The notes under the pieces were generated by a model. The model did not search any database. It saw nothing but the letters and a program-made list of their open reading frames with translations, and had not been told where the DNA came from. DNA of 64,000 nt from Komagataeibacter xylinus (GTDB taxonomy: Bacteria > Pseudomonadota > Alphaproteobacteria > Acetobacterales > Acetobacteraceae): positions 372,001 through 436,000 of the forward strand of contig NZ_JARWSK010000001.1 of NCBI RefSeq assembly GCF_031081985.1, given 5' to 3'. The position numbers and the translations under genes were made by a program. How positions within the stretch are numbered: position 1 is the first letter of the stretch; every line of letters starts with the position of its first letter. Positions 54,097 to 63,179 of this stretch are shown one piece after another.

Positions 54097-55485
54097 TTAC
54101 TTTTGCAGGCACACGGGCAACGGTGCCCTTGTGCGCATGAGCATGGAACCTGCCACCATCACGGCCATATTGACCGCCACGCCAATAAAGCCCGGATTCA
54201 TACCCCACAGGTCCAGCGGCCACGCCATCAGCCCGACACTGACAATAACCCCCGCGATCAGGCCCGCCACAACGGCCTCGCCCTTGATGCCCCTGAAGAA
54301 CAGGAAAGCCAGGACCACCGGAATAAGCTGGCTCTGTGCTGCGTAATACAGGTTGATGACATGCGAAACCAGTTGTGAGGAAAGTGATGCCCCTGCAACC
54401 GAAAGCAGCAGGTAAACCGCAACCGTAAGGCGCGTGCCGCGTCGCTGCTGGTCTTCATTGAGGTTCTTGAGCAGGTTGCGGGTCATGATGGGCCCGATGG
54501 CGATGCACAGCCCCGCCAGCAGCACCAGCCCTGACAGCGCCGCCCCTGCCACCACGATGCCGACCAGCCAGGGTGAGAAGAGCGCACGCGCCAGCGCCAT
54601 GAACACGTCATTGGCGGAATTGACGGGGATGTTGCTCCATTTGGCGAAACATGTGGCAATGATAAGCACGGGAAACATGAGCATGTGCAGCGGCATCAGG
54701 ATCTGGTTGCGCCGGATGGTCCGGTCCGAGCGCGCGGTAAACAGGAAGGTGAAGCTCTTGGGCGCAATATTGAACGCCACGGCCTGCATGATGATGGTGG
54801 TGATGGCAAAGACCTGCTCATGCGCGTCAAGGCTTGTGGCATGGAATGCGGTAGGTTTTACATGGCCCGTCGCCAGGTTCCAGATCGCCACGCCGCCCAC
54901 TGCGATGACCGAAAGCAGCAGGATCCCGTCCTTCATCACCGATACATAGGCAGGGGCGCGAATACCGGCAAACGCCACGTAACAGAAGGCAAGCAGGGCG
55001 GCGCAGCCCAGCACGCTCCATTGCGGCAGGTGAATATCAAGGCTCTGCAACGCCAGGATGAGCCCGGTAAACTGCATCTGGCCCACCGGTAGCATGATCA
55101 GCAGACAGAAAATGCCGAAGATAATCTCGAGCGCCCGGCTGTTGAAATGCGCACGGATCAGGTCGGGCAGGGTAATGGCGTCGTACTGCCTGCCAGCGCG
55201 CCATATCCATGGGTTCAGAAAATAGCCCACGCAGTAACCCAGTAGCATGTAGCCCAGAAACCACACCATGGAAGCCGGGCCATGCGCATAGATGCCACCG
55301 GGCAGGCCAATGACGGTGCCAATGCCGTAACTTTCACCCACCGACAGGAAGAACAGCAGGAAACCGCCAAAGCCGCCCGATGCAATGAAAAACTCCTTCG
55401 CGCTCGCATGCCCATGCCCGCGGGCAGCAAACAGGGCGAGCGCCAGTGAAAGCGCGATAACGATGGAAAAGGTCAGTAAAGCCAT
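54097..55485 (-). CDS. sodium:solute symporter (SSS family)
   Basis: A 463-residue carrier with about 12-13 membrane helices. SSS features: ESYGIGTVIGLPGGIYAHGP, FLGYMLLGYCVGYFLNPWIW, DAITLPDLIRAHFNSRALEI and VLLAGLCIAIGPIMTRNLLK. The ATG at 55485 follows AAGG and lies right after the DUF3311 stop, so the two are coupled. The family takes up carboxylates, amino acids or similar solutes with sodium; the substrate here is unknown but may belong to the surrounding catabolic genes. Confidence 0.9.
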   Translation of the reverse strand: MALLTFSIVIALSLALALFAARGHGHASAKEFFIASGGFGGFLLFFLSVGESYGIGTVIGLPGGIYAHGPASMVWFLGYMLLGYCVGYFLNPWIWRAGRQYDAITLPDLIRAHFNSRALEIIFGIFCLLIMLPVGQMQFTGLILALQSLDIHLPQWSVLGCAALLAFCYVAFAGIRAPAYVSVMKDGILLLSVIAVGGVAIWNLATGHVKPTAFHATSLDAHEQVFAITTIIMQAVAFNIAPKSFTFLFTARSDRTIRRNQILMPLHMLMFPVLIIATCFAKWSNIPVNSANDVFMALARALFSPWLVGIVVAGAALSGLVLLAGLCIAIGPIMTRNLLKNLNEDQQRRGTRLTVAVYLLLSVAGASLSSQLVSHVINLYYAAQSQLIPVVLAFLFFRGIKGEAVVAGLIAGVIVSVGLMAWPLDLWGMNPGFIGVAVNMAVMVAGSMLMRTRAPLPVCLQK

Positions 55486-55489
55486 GGTG

Positions 55490-55699
55490 TCAGCCTTTTT
55501 CGTCGGTGCGCGCGTCAATGAAATACCAACTGACCGCCATGCACAGGCTGGACAGGAAAAGCCATGCGAACACCCACCACATGATGATCGGCAGCCCGAT
55601 GAACACCCGGGTGCTGTTGCCCAGCATGGGAATGGCGCCAAGCACCGCGACAGAGGGCAGGACCAGGCCGCACAGCACCGAGAGTATGTTTTTCAGCAT
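55490..55699 (-). CDS. DUF3311 small membrane protein
   Basis: A 69-residue protein with two membrane helices (VLCGLVLPSVAVLGAIPML and IIMWWVFAWLFLSSLCMAVS) and a charged end (DARTDEKG). DUF3311 proteins commonly precede SSS-family symporters, as here with a four-base gap, and are thought to be accessory subunits. Confidence 0.82.
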   Translation of the reverse strand: MLKNILSVLCGLVLPSVAVLGAIPMLGNSTRVFIGLPIIMWWVFAWLFLSSLCMAVSWYFIDARTDEKG

Positions 55700-55747
55700 G
55701 GCATGTTTCCCGCCAGTTGCATGTGAAGGTATTGCCTTATTTCAAAA

Positions 55748-58249
55748 TCAGAACCGGATCGATGACTTTATGTAATAATATCCGCCAAAGAACCCGTAAG
55801 GCGACGAATAGGGATAGATGAAGGCTCCGGAATAGGATGCCGCCGCCGCCTGTGACGTATGGTTGGGATAATAATTGAACAGGTTGTTGGCACCCGCCGC
55901 GATATGCCACCGGTCAAATACGTTGTAACCGACCTCAAGGTTGGTGATGTAGCCCGGCCGTGTCAGCGTCCAGTCCTTGGTGGCAAGCGAGGGAGAGGCG
56001 ATGAACACGGTCTGCCCGTAACGCTGCTCCTGCACCGAGACCGACAGCCTGCCGATATTCCACAGCACGCCCAGCGTTTCACGGTTGCGGGGCGAGGAAT
56101 CCAGCAGCACGCTTTTCGCCACGTTGTTGAAATAGCTCAGGTTGAGGTTCTGCAGCACCGAGGGCGTGGCATTATAGCTGCCGATCTCGGTATCCGAGAA
56201 ATTCACGCCAACGTTCACGCGCACCGTGCCCGCGTGCCTGGGGTGGAAAGTATAGTCGAGATTGACATCGCCACCATTGGTGACTGTATTGACCGGATTG
56301 GCGAAATACTGGACATACTGCACCCCGTTGATGCCCTGGCCTGCAAGGATGTTCTCCACTGCGCTGCCGCCGAATTTGGTTGTATTGGCGATACGGTCAT
56401 TGATGGCGATACGGTACAGATTGGCGGTAATATGCATGTTGTTGACGGGCGTTGAATCAATACCGATGCTGTAGCTGCGCGAATACTCGCCAGACAGGCC
56501 GCTGGAACCGAGCGCGCGCGCACCATTGCTGTTGCTGGGCAACTGGGCCGAGGCATAGGTGGGCGAGGTAATGGTCAGGTAATAATTCATCTCGCCAAGC
56601 GTAGGCGGCCTGTATCCGGTGTTGAAATTGGCGCGTATGGCAAACCGTCTGGTAAAATTGTAGCGCGTCGCAACAGAACCGGTCTCGACCGTGGCCATGC
56701 TGGAATAGCTGGCCACGCGCCCGCCGAGCGACCATTCCCATTTCGGGGTGAGGTAAAAGTCGAGGTTGGCATGCCCCTCATAGATATCGCGTGAGGTGGC
56801 GCTGGCATTTTCAGGCGATGTGCCGATATGGCCCGATGCGCCTGCCGTGGTCGGGTTGCCGGCATGGGGGCCATCAAGGATGGCCACGCCACCATTGGCC
56901 CAGGACTGTGTCTCGCCCGCGATCAACTGGTAGCTTTCATGGCGGTAGTCGCCGCCAAATTCGAAGTTGATGGGCTTGGGCAGCAGCGCGGTATTGAAAT
57001 TGCGCGAGATCTTGAAACCTGAATCGAATTCCGAGTTGACGTAGGAGCCATCATAAAAATTCTTCTGCGAGGCCAGGCCGTAGGTCGGATTATCAGAGTT
57101 GAGGGTGCTGTCGCGCTCGTCATCGCGGCCGAAGGTCACAAACGCATCCCAGTGCCATGCCTTGCGAAAGCTGCCCCGCACGCCACCCGTTACCTCGAAA
57201 TCGTTTTCCGTCATGCCCATCTGCGGCGCGAAACCAAGCGGATAAAGGGCCCGCACGGTGGAATCATTGGACTGGGTCCGTACGGCCTGGGGAGTGGTGA
57301 CATCACGGTGGGAATATGTGTCGGTGGTGTAGAGTTCCATGTTGTGGCCCAGCGGCAGTGCACCGTTCATGCTGAATGTTTCGAGCATGGTGCGGCCCGA
57401 GCCGAGAATGCGGTTGATGTCCGTGCCCATTGCCGCAGCCCGGGGGTCGGGGCTGCCATTGGCCAGTGGCAGGAAGGTCGATCCGGTATAGGGGCCCGAG
57501 CGGTTTGCAGGCTGGGTGTGGGTGACCTGCCCTGCGAAGTCGAGGTAACCGCCGGAATGCCCCAGCTTTACGGCATAATCTGCCGCACCATCCACGCCCA
57601 CGCCATCACCGGCATAATAACCGCTATCCTGTATGGAAAATGAGCCGCCCGAGGTATTGTGCTTGAGCACGATATTGACCGCGCCCGCAATCGCATCCTG
57701 CCCGTACAGCGCGGTTGCCCCTTCCTCGATGACTTCCACATGATCGATGGCGCTCATGGGAATAAGGGCGAGGTCGGCCGGTTCCGTTCCGTAATTGGGG
57801 CCTGAGTTGATGTTGACGTTGGAACTGCGGTGGCGGCGCTTGCCGTTGACGAGGATCAGCGTCTGGTCGGCCGAGAGGTTGCGCAACTGCATGGTGCGCA
57901 CGAACCCGTTGGCACCAATGCCGCTGAAAGAGGGCGAACTGACCGAGGGCGCAAGCTGTTCAAGTGCCGCAATCACATTCGTCTGGCCGGTATTTTTCAG
58001 TTCATCGGCTGAAATGACCTGCACGCTCGTGGTGCTGTGCTGGCGGGTGCTGACCGATCCCGCGCGGTTGACCGTCTGGCTGCCCGTAACGGAAATGCTT
58101 TCCGCCTTTGCGGACGGGCTGGCCTGCAGCGCCTGTGCCCTGGCCTGTGTGCCCGTCGTGGCCGTGGCGGCTCGGGCAGTGGCGCCCTCCGTGGCGACCA
58201 TGCCAGCCAGGACAGTAGTTGTAAGAACAGTTATGCGATACCCTGACAT
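55748..58249 (-). CDS. TonB-dependent outer membrane receptor
   Basis: An 833-residue receptor importing an unknown large or scarce substrate with energy from TonB. It has a signal peptide (residues 1-28), a plug domain (VISADELKNTGQTNVIAALE, QTLILVNGKRRHRSSNVNIN, DHVEVIEEGATALYGQDAIA) and a 22-strand barrel ending YYYIKSSIRF with a terminal Phe. The early SISVTGSQTVNRAG resembles the TonB-box region. It lies 48 bases before the DUF3311 gene on the same strand, so outer and inner membrane uptake of one substrate may be linked. Confidence 0.92.
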   Translation of the reverse strand: MSGYRITVLTTTVLAGMVATEGATARAATATTGTQARAQALQASPSAKAESISVTGSQTVNRAGSVSTRQHSTTSVQVISADELKNTGQTNVIAALEQLAPSVSSPSFSGIGANGFVRTMQLRNLSADQTLILVNGKRRHRSSNVNINSGPNYGTEPADLALIPMSAIDHVEVIEEGATALYGQDAIAGAVNIVLKHNTSGGSFSIQDSGYYAGDGVGVDGAADYAVKLGHSGGYLDFAGQVTHTQPANRSGPYTGSTFLPLANGSPDPRAAAMGTDINRILGSGRTMLETFSMNGALPLGHNMELYTTDTYSHRDVTTPQAVRTQSNDSTVRALYPLGFAPQMGMTENDFEVTGGVRGSFRKAWHWDAFVTFGRDDERDSTLNSDNPTYGLASQKNFYDGSYVNSEFDSGFKISRNFNTALLPKPINFEFGGDYRHESYQLIAGETQSWANGGVAILDGPHAGNPTTAGASGHIGTSPENASATSRDIYEGHANLDFYLTPKWEWSLGGRVASYSSMATVETGSVATRYNFTRRFAIRANFNTGYRPPTLGEMNYYLTITSPTYASAQLPSNSNGARALGSSGLSGEYSRSYSIGIDSTPVNNMHITANLYRIAINDRIANTTKFGGSAVENILAGQGINGVQYVQYFANPVNTVTNGGDVNLDYTFHPRHAGTVRVNVGVNFSDTEIGSYNATPSVLQNLNLSYFNNVAKSVLLDSSPRNRETLGVLWNIGRLSVSVQEQRYGQTVFIASPSLATKDWTLTRPGYITNLEVGYNVFDRWHIAAGANNLFNYYPNHTSQAAAASYSGAFIYPYSSPYGFFGGYYYIKSSIRF

Positions 58250-58351
58250 CCCGGCCTCCTGTTATCCAGACTTCATGACTGTGATGAATTTGCAAGTTAT
58301 TACAGTATCGTAATGATGTGGGCGCAAAAATATGCAGCCGTAGCCATGGGT

Positions 58352-59851
58352 TCAGGATGAACCCATGGCTGCCGTTTCCGTAACGGGGGCGTCCGCATCC
58401 GTCCATTCATCGCCCTGCAGGTCCGGCACGGCAAAGTTGCGCAGGTTTTCAAAATGGATGGCGCGATCTTCAACAAACAGGCTGCGCACCACCCCGCGCG
58501 CCAGACGGTCGGCGCCATCACTGATGGCGGGAATGTCACCACTCACCTTGCCATGTGACAGTGTTGCGGGGAACGTGAAGCAATAGACATGCTTCAGGCC
58601 GGGGCAGGCACCGGGCACGTTTTCCTGAAACGAGAAATCGGGCGCCAGGTCCGGCGAGGCCTTGAGTTCCATATCGGCCTTTCCCTCAAGCGACCCATCG
58701 GCAGGCGGCACGAAGCGCTCTCCCCAGAAGCGGATGAAGGGGGCGATCTTCTCCAGTTCCGGGCGGGATTTGATATCGACCCAGAAACCGGTTGCGAAGA
58801 TGATGAAATCCTCATCATACGTGCCTTTGGGCGTGGTCAGGCGCACATGCCCGCCTTCCTCGGCCAGCGTGCGGATCGGGCTGCCCAGATGGAAATGGGC
58901 GTTCGCATGCCGTGACACGCGCAGCACGCTGGCGCGTGGCGGCGGCGTCTGGGCCGAGAGCGTGTAATCAAGGAAGCGCCATTTCCATTCATCAGGCAAC
59001 CCGGCAAAGCCATGCACCACGCCCTGGCTGCCGATGCCGTTGAACTTGTGCACGCGCGGGAAGTCGGGGCGGCGCACAAACATGTCCAGCCGCCCGCAGC
59101 CGGTCTCGAGTGCCGTGGCGGCGTTATCCATGGCCGATGCGCCCCCCCCGATTACGGCAACCCGCTTGCCCTTCAGCGCCGCGAAGTCGATGTTTTCCAT
59201 CGAATGGGCCCAGTAGCGCTTGGGTATGGTCCGGGCGATGGCGGGAATATAGGCCCCGCCCATGCCATCACGCCCGTTGGCCAGAACAACCCGGCGTGCC
59301 AGCATCGTTTCTTCCCCGGTGCCGGTTGTAATCGTCAGGCGCACATAATCGGGGTTGCCTGCATCGATCATTTTAACTGTCGTGTCGTTGCGCACCGGCA
59401 GTTCCAGAACCTTGCGCACCCAGACCAGATACTCCATCCACATCGCGCGCGGAATCTTGTCGAGCGCGCGCCATGCCTCCAGCCCGAACCGGGCTTCATA
59501 CCAAGCCCGGAAGGTCAGCGCGGGCAGGCCCATGGCGGGCCCGGTCAGGTCCTTGGGCGAGCGCAGGGTTTCCATGCGGGCGTAGGTGATCCACGGACCT
59601 TCCCGGCCTGCGGGCGCGCGGTCAAGCACCACCTGGTTATGAATACCGTAGCGTTTGAGCATCGCGCTGGCCGTAATGCCTGCCATGCCGCCGCCAATCA
59701 CCACGACATCCCATATCCGTTCGCCGTCCACCGTGCGGGGGGGCACCCATTCCTTTGCCGGGATCTGGAGCCATTCCATATCCTGCCGCAGGCGCGCTTC
59801 AAGCGCGGGCAGGCCGGATGGGGAGGCGGGTTTGTGTGCCGTATCGTGCAT
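58352..59851 (-). CDS. flavin-containing monooxygenase
   Basis: A 499-residue NAD(P)H/FAD enzyme. AAGGA seven bases before the ATG at 59851 decides the start over the TTG at 59857. The FAD motif is VVVIGGGMAGITASAMLKRY, and the NADP motif is VAVIGGGASAMDNAATALE; DEDFIIFATGFWVDIKSRPE is the usual late signature. FMO-like enzymes oxidise S, N or carbonyl groups (including Baeyer-Villiger type), and this protein lacks clear markers to choose. It lies next to a LysR gene on the same strand and upstream of the TonB receptor gene. Confidence 0.88.
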   Translation of the reverse strand: MHDTAHKPASPSGLPALEARLRQDMEWLQIPAKEWVPPRTVDGERIWDVVVIGGGMAGITASAMLKRYGIHNQVVLDRAPAGREGPWITYARMETLRSPKDLTGPAMGLPALTFRAWYEARFGLEAWRALDKIPRAMWMEYLVWVRKVLELPVRNDTTVKMIDAGNPDYVRLTITTGTGEETMLARRVVLANGRDGMGGAYIPAIARTIPKRYWAHSMENIDFAALKGKRVAVIGGGASAMDNAATALETGCGRLDMFVRRPDFPRVHKFNGIGSQGVVHGFAGLPDEWKWRFLDYTLSAQTPPPRASVLRVSRHANAHFHLGSPIRTLAEEGGHVRLTTPKGTYDEDFIIFATGFWVDIKSRPELEKIAPFIRFWGERFVPPADGSLEGKADMELKASPDLAPDFSFQENVPGACPGLKHVYCFTFPATLSHGKVSGDIPAISDGADRLARGVVRSLFVEDRAIHFENLRNFAVPDLQGDEWTDADAPVTETAAMGSS

Positions 59852-59863
59852 GAGCAATTCCTT

Positions 59864-60862
59864 TTACAAGGTCACGTTGGTGCCGGAGCAGGCATCGGGG
59901 TCAAACTGGCGGCGCATGATTTCTTCGAGGCGGGAGAGGGGGTGTTCCATGAAATCAGGCAGCATGGCGGCGGCTGTCTCGCGCAGGGCATCGGACAGGC
60001 GCGCCAGCAGGGGCGAGAGTGGCCGCCCGCCCGAAGAAATGGCGCCAAAGTAAAAGGGGATGTCGATATCAAGGGGCCTGATCACGACCCCTTCAATCGG
60101 CAGGCCCCAGGCCGAGACCGGATCAATGACCGCCACACCCAGCCCGGCGCGCACGGCCGCGAGGGCAGTCACGCTGGCGTTCGTGTCGATCATGGAATCA
60201 GCTGAAAGGCCTGCAGCGCGAAACGCGGCATTAATGCGCGGCCGCAGGCGGAACGGGTTGGCCGTGGCGATGAGGTGGTGGTGCTGCAGATCGAGCAGGC
60301 GCACCTTCTTGCGTTTGGCCAGCGGGGCATTGGCGGGAAGGGCCGCGACGCAGGCTGCTTCCCCGATCCACTGAATATCGACGCCGGGATTATCGATAGG
60401 CAGGCTGGAGACGCCAAAATCGGAATTGCGCGAACTGACCGCCTGGACCACGCTTTCGGCGAGCATGGAATGGATCTGTATCTTGCGCGGAACGACGTCG
60501 CCATCTGTCATCCGCACCAGTGCCTGCGGCACCAGTGAGGCGCAGATGGCGGGAATGGCGGCGATGTCGATGGGACTGACCTCGCTCAGGGCAATGGCTT
60601 CGGCACGTTCCTTGATGTGGTTCAGCCCCATGAGGAAGCGTTCGACCTCGGCATGGAACTGCACCCCCTGATCGGTGGGGAAGATGCGCGGACCATTACG
60701 GTACAGCAGCGGAAAGCCAAGGTTGGTTTCCAGGTCCTGTATGGCCCGGCTCATTGTGGATTGCGAACGCCCCAGCAGGCGGGCAGCATTGGTGATGCTG
60801 CCGGTGGACATGACCGCCGCAAACGCATCGAGCTGTTTTATGTCGAGAGTCTCAATATCCAT
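59864..60862 (-). CDS. LysR family transcriptional regulator
   Basis: A 332-residue protein with an N-terminal winged helix-turn-helix (FAAVMSTGSITNAARLLGRS, QSTMSRAIQDLETNLGFPL) and a periplasmic-binding-like effector domain. It ends 12 bases before the flavin monooxygenase start on the same strand and is divergent from the CMD pair, so it can control both sides. A GATGCGCATC palindrome (60876-60885) lies right before its start. The inducer is unknown. Confidence 0.9.
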   Translation of the reverse strand: MDIETLDIKQLDAFAAVMSTGSITNAARLLGRSQSTMSRAIQDLETNLGFPLLYRNGPRIFPTDQGVQFHAEVERFLMGLNHIKERAEAIALSEVSPIDIAAIPAICASLVPQALVRMTDGDVVPRKIQIHSMLAESVVQAVSSRNSDFGVSSLPIDNPGVDIQWIGEAACVAALPANAPLAKRKKVRLLDLQHHHLIATANPFRLRPRINAAFRAAGLSADSMIDTNASVTALAAVRAGLGVAVIDPVSAWGLPIEGVVIRPLDIDIPFYFGAISSGGRPLSPLLARLSDALRETAAAMLPDFMEHPLSRLEEIMRRQFDPDACSGTNVTL

Positions 60863-60875
60863 ATTTGCATAGTAA

Positions 60876-60885
60876 GATGCGCATC
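60876..60885. promoter_or_regulatory. GATGCGCATC palindrome in LysR/CMD divergent region
   Basis: A perfect 10-base palindrome, 14 bases upstream of the LysR start and within the 153-base divergent gap. It may be part of the autoregulatory LysR site. The T-N11-A form is not unambiguous here. Confidence 0.3.
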
Positions 60886-61015
60886 ATGATAATCAATAAT
60901 AAAATGCAGCATGCGGGCATTTAATGTATTGCGATGCAGGAAGCGCATGATAGCCTGCGCCCATACCCCACTGTCGCTCGCCTGCGGGCAGCGGCCCATC
61001 AAGAAGTGGAAAGCA

Positions 61016-61513
61016 ATGTCCAACCCATTCTCGACATTCGGTTCTTTGTCGGAACGATCCTGTTCCGCTGAGGTAAAGGCGGCGCTGGCGGAACGCGCGA
61101 AGATCATGCAGTTGTGTGATGCCAGCGGGCAGGCCGTCGTCACCCCCGCCGCGTGCGGCAACCTGCCCCATGCCCAGCGCTGCGCCATTGCCATCCGCAT
61201 TGCGCGGGCCAATGGCAGTGAAGAACTGGCCACGACATACGCTACCCTGCTCGCCACCATGCAGCCCGCCCCCGCGGTCGCGGCCATTGCGGATGGTGCC
61301 GGGGGTGCGGATGCGCGGGAGGCGGCCATCCTGTCCTATGTTGATACGGTTACGCTCACGCCAGCCAAGGCCAGCCGTGCGCATATTGATGCCCTGCTGG
61401 GCGCGGGCCTGACCGATAGCGACGTGGTCAGCCTGGCCGAACTGGTCGCGTGCATCAATTTCCAGGCCCGCGTGCTGGCAGGCGTCCGCCTGGTCGAGGA
61501 GACATTCGCATGA
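61016..61513 (+). CDS. CMD domain protein, Avi_7170-like
   Basis: A 165-residue protein of the carboxymuconolactone-decarboxylase-like (AhpD) superfamily, similar to the group known as the Avi_7170 family: QAVVTPAACGNLPHAQRCAI, AIRIARANGSEELATTYATL, ILSYVDTVTLTPAKASRAHI. It overlaps the second CMD gene by four bases (ATGA). The typical CxxC pair is missing; Cys residues occur singly. Such pairs are found beside flavin oxidases/monooxygenases and peptide-type ABC transporters, as here. Reaction not known to me. Confidence 0.75.
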   Translation: MSNPFSTFGSLSERSCSAEVKAALAERAKIMQLCDASGQAVVTPAACGNLPHAQRCAIAIRIARANGSEELATTYATLLATMQPAPAVAAIADGAGGADAREAAILSYVDTVTLTPAKASRAHIDALLGAGLTDSDVVSLAELVACINFQARVLAGVRLVEETFA

Positions 61514-62091
61514 AGCCCGTTACCCGCTTTACCACCGACACGCTTGGCTGGGAGCCGTACATCACCCCGGTGGATTATGACACGGCAACCCCTGCGCAGC
61601 GCGAGGCTCTGCAGGAAACCCCTTCGCACCGCAAGGTCTCGAAATACACGCTCACGCTCGCGCATGACCCCGAGAGCCTGAAATACCGCTCGCCGCTGTT
61701 CAACCTGATCATGTACGGCAAGGCCGGCCTGCCACGCGCGGAGCGCGAACTTGCAGCGGTGGCGACATCGGTGGTGAACCACTGCATTTACTGTGGCTCG
61801 GTCCATGCCGCGCGTTATATCGAGCTGACAAAACGCCCTGAGGTGATGGATGCGATCTTTACCGATGGCACCAAGGCTGAAATCGATGAATATTCACAGG
61901 GCCTGTTCGACTTCGCGGTTGCCCTGTCCAAAACGCCGGTTGCGGCCACGCAGGCTGACATGAACCATGTGCGCGATCTGGGCTTTACCGCCCTGCAGGC
62001 GCTCGACCTTGTGCTGGCCAGCGCCATTTTTGGCTGGGCCAACCGGCTCATGCACACGCTGGGGCAGGCAGTGGAACCTGCCGAATCCTGA
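61510..62091 (+). CDS. alkylhydroperoxidase-like protein, Avi_7169-like
   Basis: A 193-residue AhpD-like protein. The redox motif CIYCGSVHAARY (CxxC with the following His) sits near residue 97, as in AhpD-type peroxidases; the context ELAAVATSVVNHCIYCGSVH matches the group annotated as Avi_7169 family. The start codon overlaps the stop of the previous gene, so both are made together and may form a complex. The hairpin repeat at 62117 follows. Confidence 0.82.
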   Translation: MKPVTRFTTDTLGWEPYITPVDYDTATPAQREALQETPSHRKVSKYTLTLAHDPESLKYRSPLFNLIMYGKAGLPRAERELAAVATSVVNHCIYCGSVHAARYIELTKRPEVMDAIFTDGTKAEIDEYSQGLFDFAVALSKTPVAATQADMNHVRDLGFTALQALDLVLASAIFGWANRLMHTLGQAVEPAES

Positions 62092-62116
62092 AAAAAACGG
62101 ATAGAAGTTTTTGGGT

Positions 62117-62140
62117 GCCGCCTTTTTTCAAAAAGGCGGC
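62117..62140. terminator. bidirectional hairpin, intergenic repeat copy
   Basis: Arms GCCGCCTTTTT and AAAAAGGCGGC, 11 bp, identical to the copy at 2345-2368. It separates the CMD pair from the convergent ABC transporter genes and is followed by GCTTTTTGAAAAAAG, another word of the repeat family. Confidence 0.75.
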
Positions 62141-62189
62141 ATTATTTGAAGCTTTTTGAAAAAAGTCTCACCAGAAACCTTGTTCTGTT

Positions 62190-63179
62190 TCAAACCTTCC
62201 GGTGTTCCCCGCCAAGCGGGTAGTGGCAGGCCACTTCATGGCCGGGGCGGATGGCGCGCAGCAGGGGTTCCTCCACGCCACACCGCACCTGCGCCTGCGG
62301 GCAGCGCGTGTGAAACCGGCAGCCCGCAGGCCGGTTGACGGGGCTGGGCACGTCGCCGCGCAGCAGCATGGCAGGGGCGGCTCCCACCACGGGGCGCGGC
62401 ACGGCGGCGGTCAGGGCTGCGGTGTAGGGGTGGGCGGGTGCATGCAGCACGGCGTCCGTCTCGCCACATTCCACAATCGCACCAAGATACATGACCGCGA
62501 CACGCGTGGAGATCTGCCGCACCACCGCAAGGTCATGCGCCACGAACACATAGGTCAGCCCCAGCCGCGCACGCAGGTCGGCAAACAGGTTGACGATCTG
62601 GGCCTGCACCGAAACATCAAGCGCCGAGACCGGTTCATCGGCCACCACCAGCCGGGGCGAGAGCGCAAGCGCGCGGGCAATATTGATGCGCTGGCGCTGC
62701 CCGCCCGAGAAGGCATGCGGATACCGCGCAAGCGCCGAGGCAGGCAGGCCGACCAGCGCCATGAGTTCGTGCAGCCGCGCGGTGATCGTGGCCGCCGTGC
62801 GTCTGCGCCCGTCGGGACCAGGGTGCACGCGCAGCGGCTCGGCCAGCAGGTCGCCAACGCGTCGGCGCGGGTTAAGCGCTGCGGTGGAGTTCTGGAACAC
62901 CATCTGCATGCCCGGACGCAGCGGGCGCAGCTTTCGTTCGCTCAGGGTGGTGATGTCGCGGCCTTCAAACAGCACCTGCCCTGATGAAACATCATCGAGG
63001 CGCAGCATGCACCGCCCCAGCGTGGATTTGCCGCAGCCTGACTCGCCCACCAGCCCCAGCATCTCGCCGGGCATGACGCGCAGCGATATGCCATCAACCG
63101 CCTTGAGCTTCTGCCCACGCGGCAGGCGGTAGGTCTTGCGCACGTCGCGCAGTTCCAGCACGGGGGTGAATGGGGTCAT
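62190..63179 (-). CDS. dipeptide/oligopeptide-type ABC transporter ATPase
   Basis: A 329-residue cytoplasmic ATPase of the DppF/OppF type. Walker A is GLVGESGCGKSTLG, the signature is FSGGQRQRINIARALALS, Walker B is LVVADEPVSALDVSVQAQIV and the H-loop VFVAHDLAVVRQIS. The last 70 residues (AVPRPVVGAAPAML, PAGCRFHTRCPQAQ with Cys) are the oligo/dipeptide C-terminal extension. Its start overlaps the stop of the other ATPase gene (ATGA). Whether it carries peptides or another substrate is not clear. Confidence 0.92.
   Translation of the reverse strand: MTPFTPVLELRDVRKTYRLPRGQKLKAVDGISLRVMPGEMLGLVGESGCGKSTLGRCMLRLDDVSSGQVLFEGRDITTLSERKLRPLRPGMQMVFQNSTAALNPRRRVGDLLAEPLRVHPGPDGRRRTAATITARLHELMALVGLPASALARYPHAFSGGQRQRINIARALALSPRLVVADEPVSALDVSVQAQIVNLFADLRARLGLTYVFVAHDLAVVRQISTRVAVMYLGAIVECGETDAVLHAPAHPYTAALTAAVPRPVVGAAPAMLLRGDVPSPVNRPAGCRFHTRCPQAQVRCGVEEPLLRAIRPGHEVACHYPLGGEHRKV

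Noticed and set aside
59012-60205. 397-residue plus-strand open frame opposite the flavin monooxygenase and LysR genes
   Set aside because: Antisense to two genes with strong motifs; no recognisable domain.
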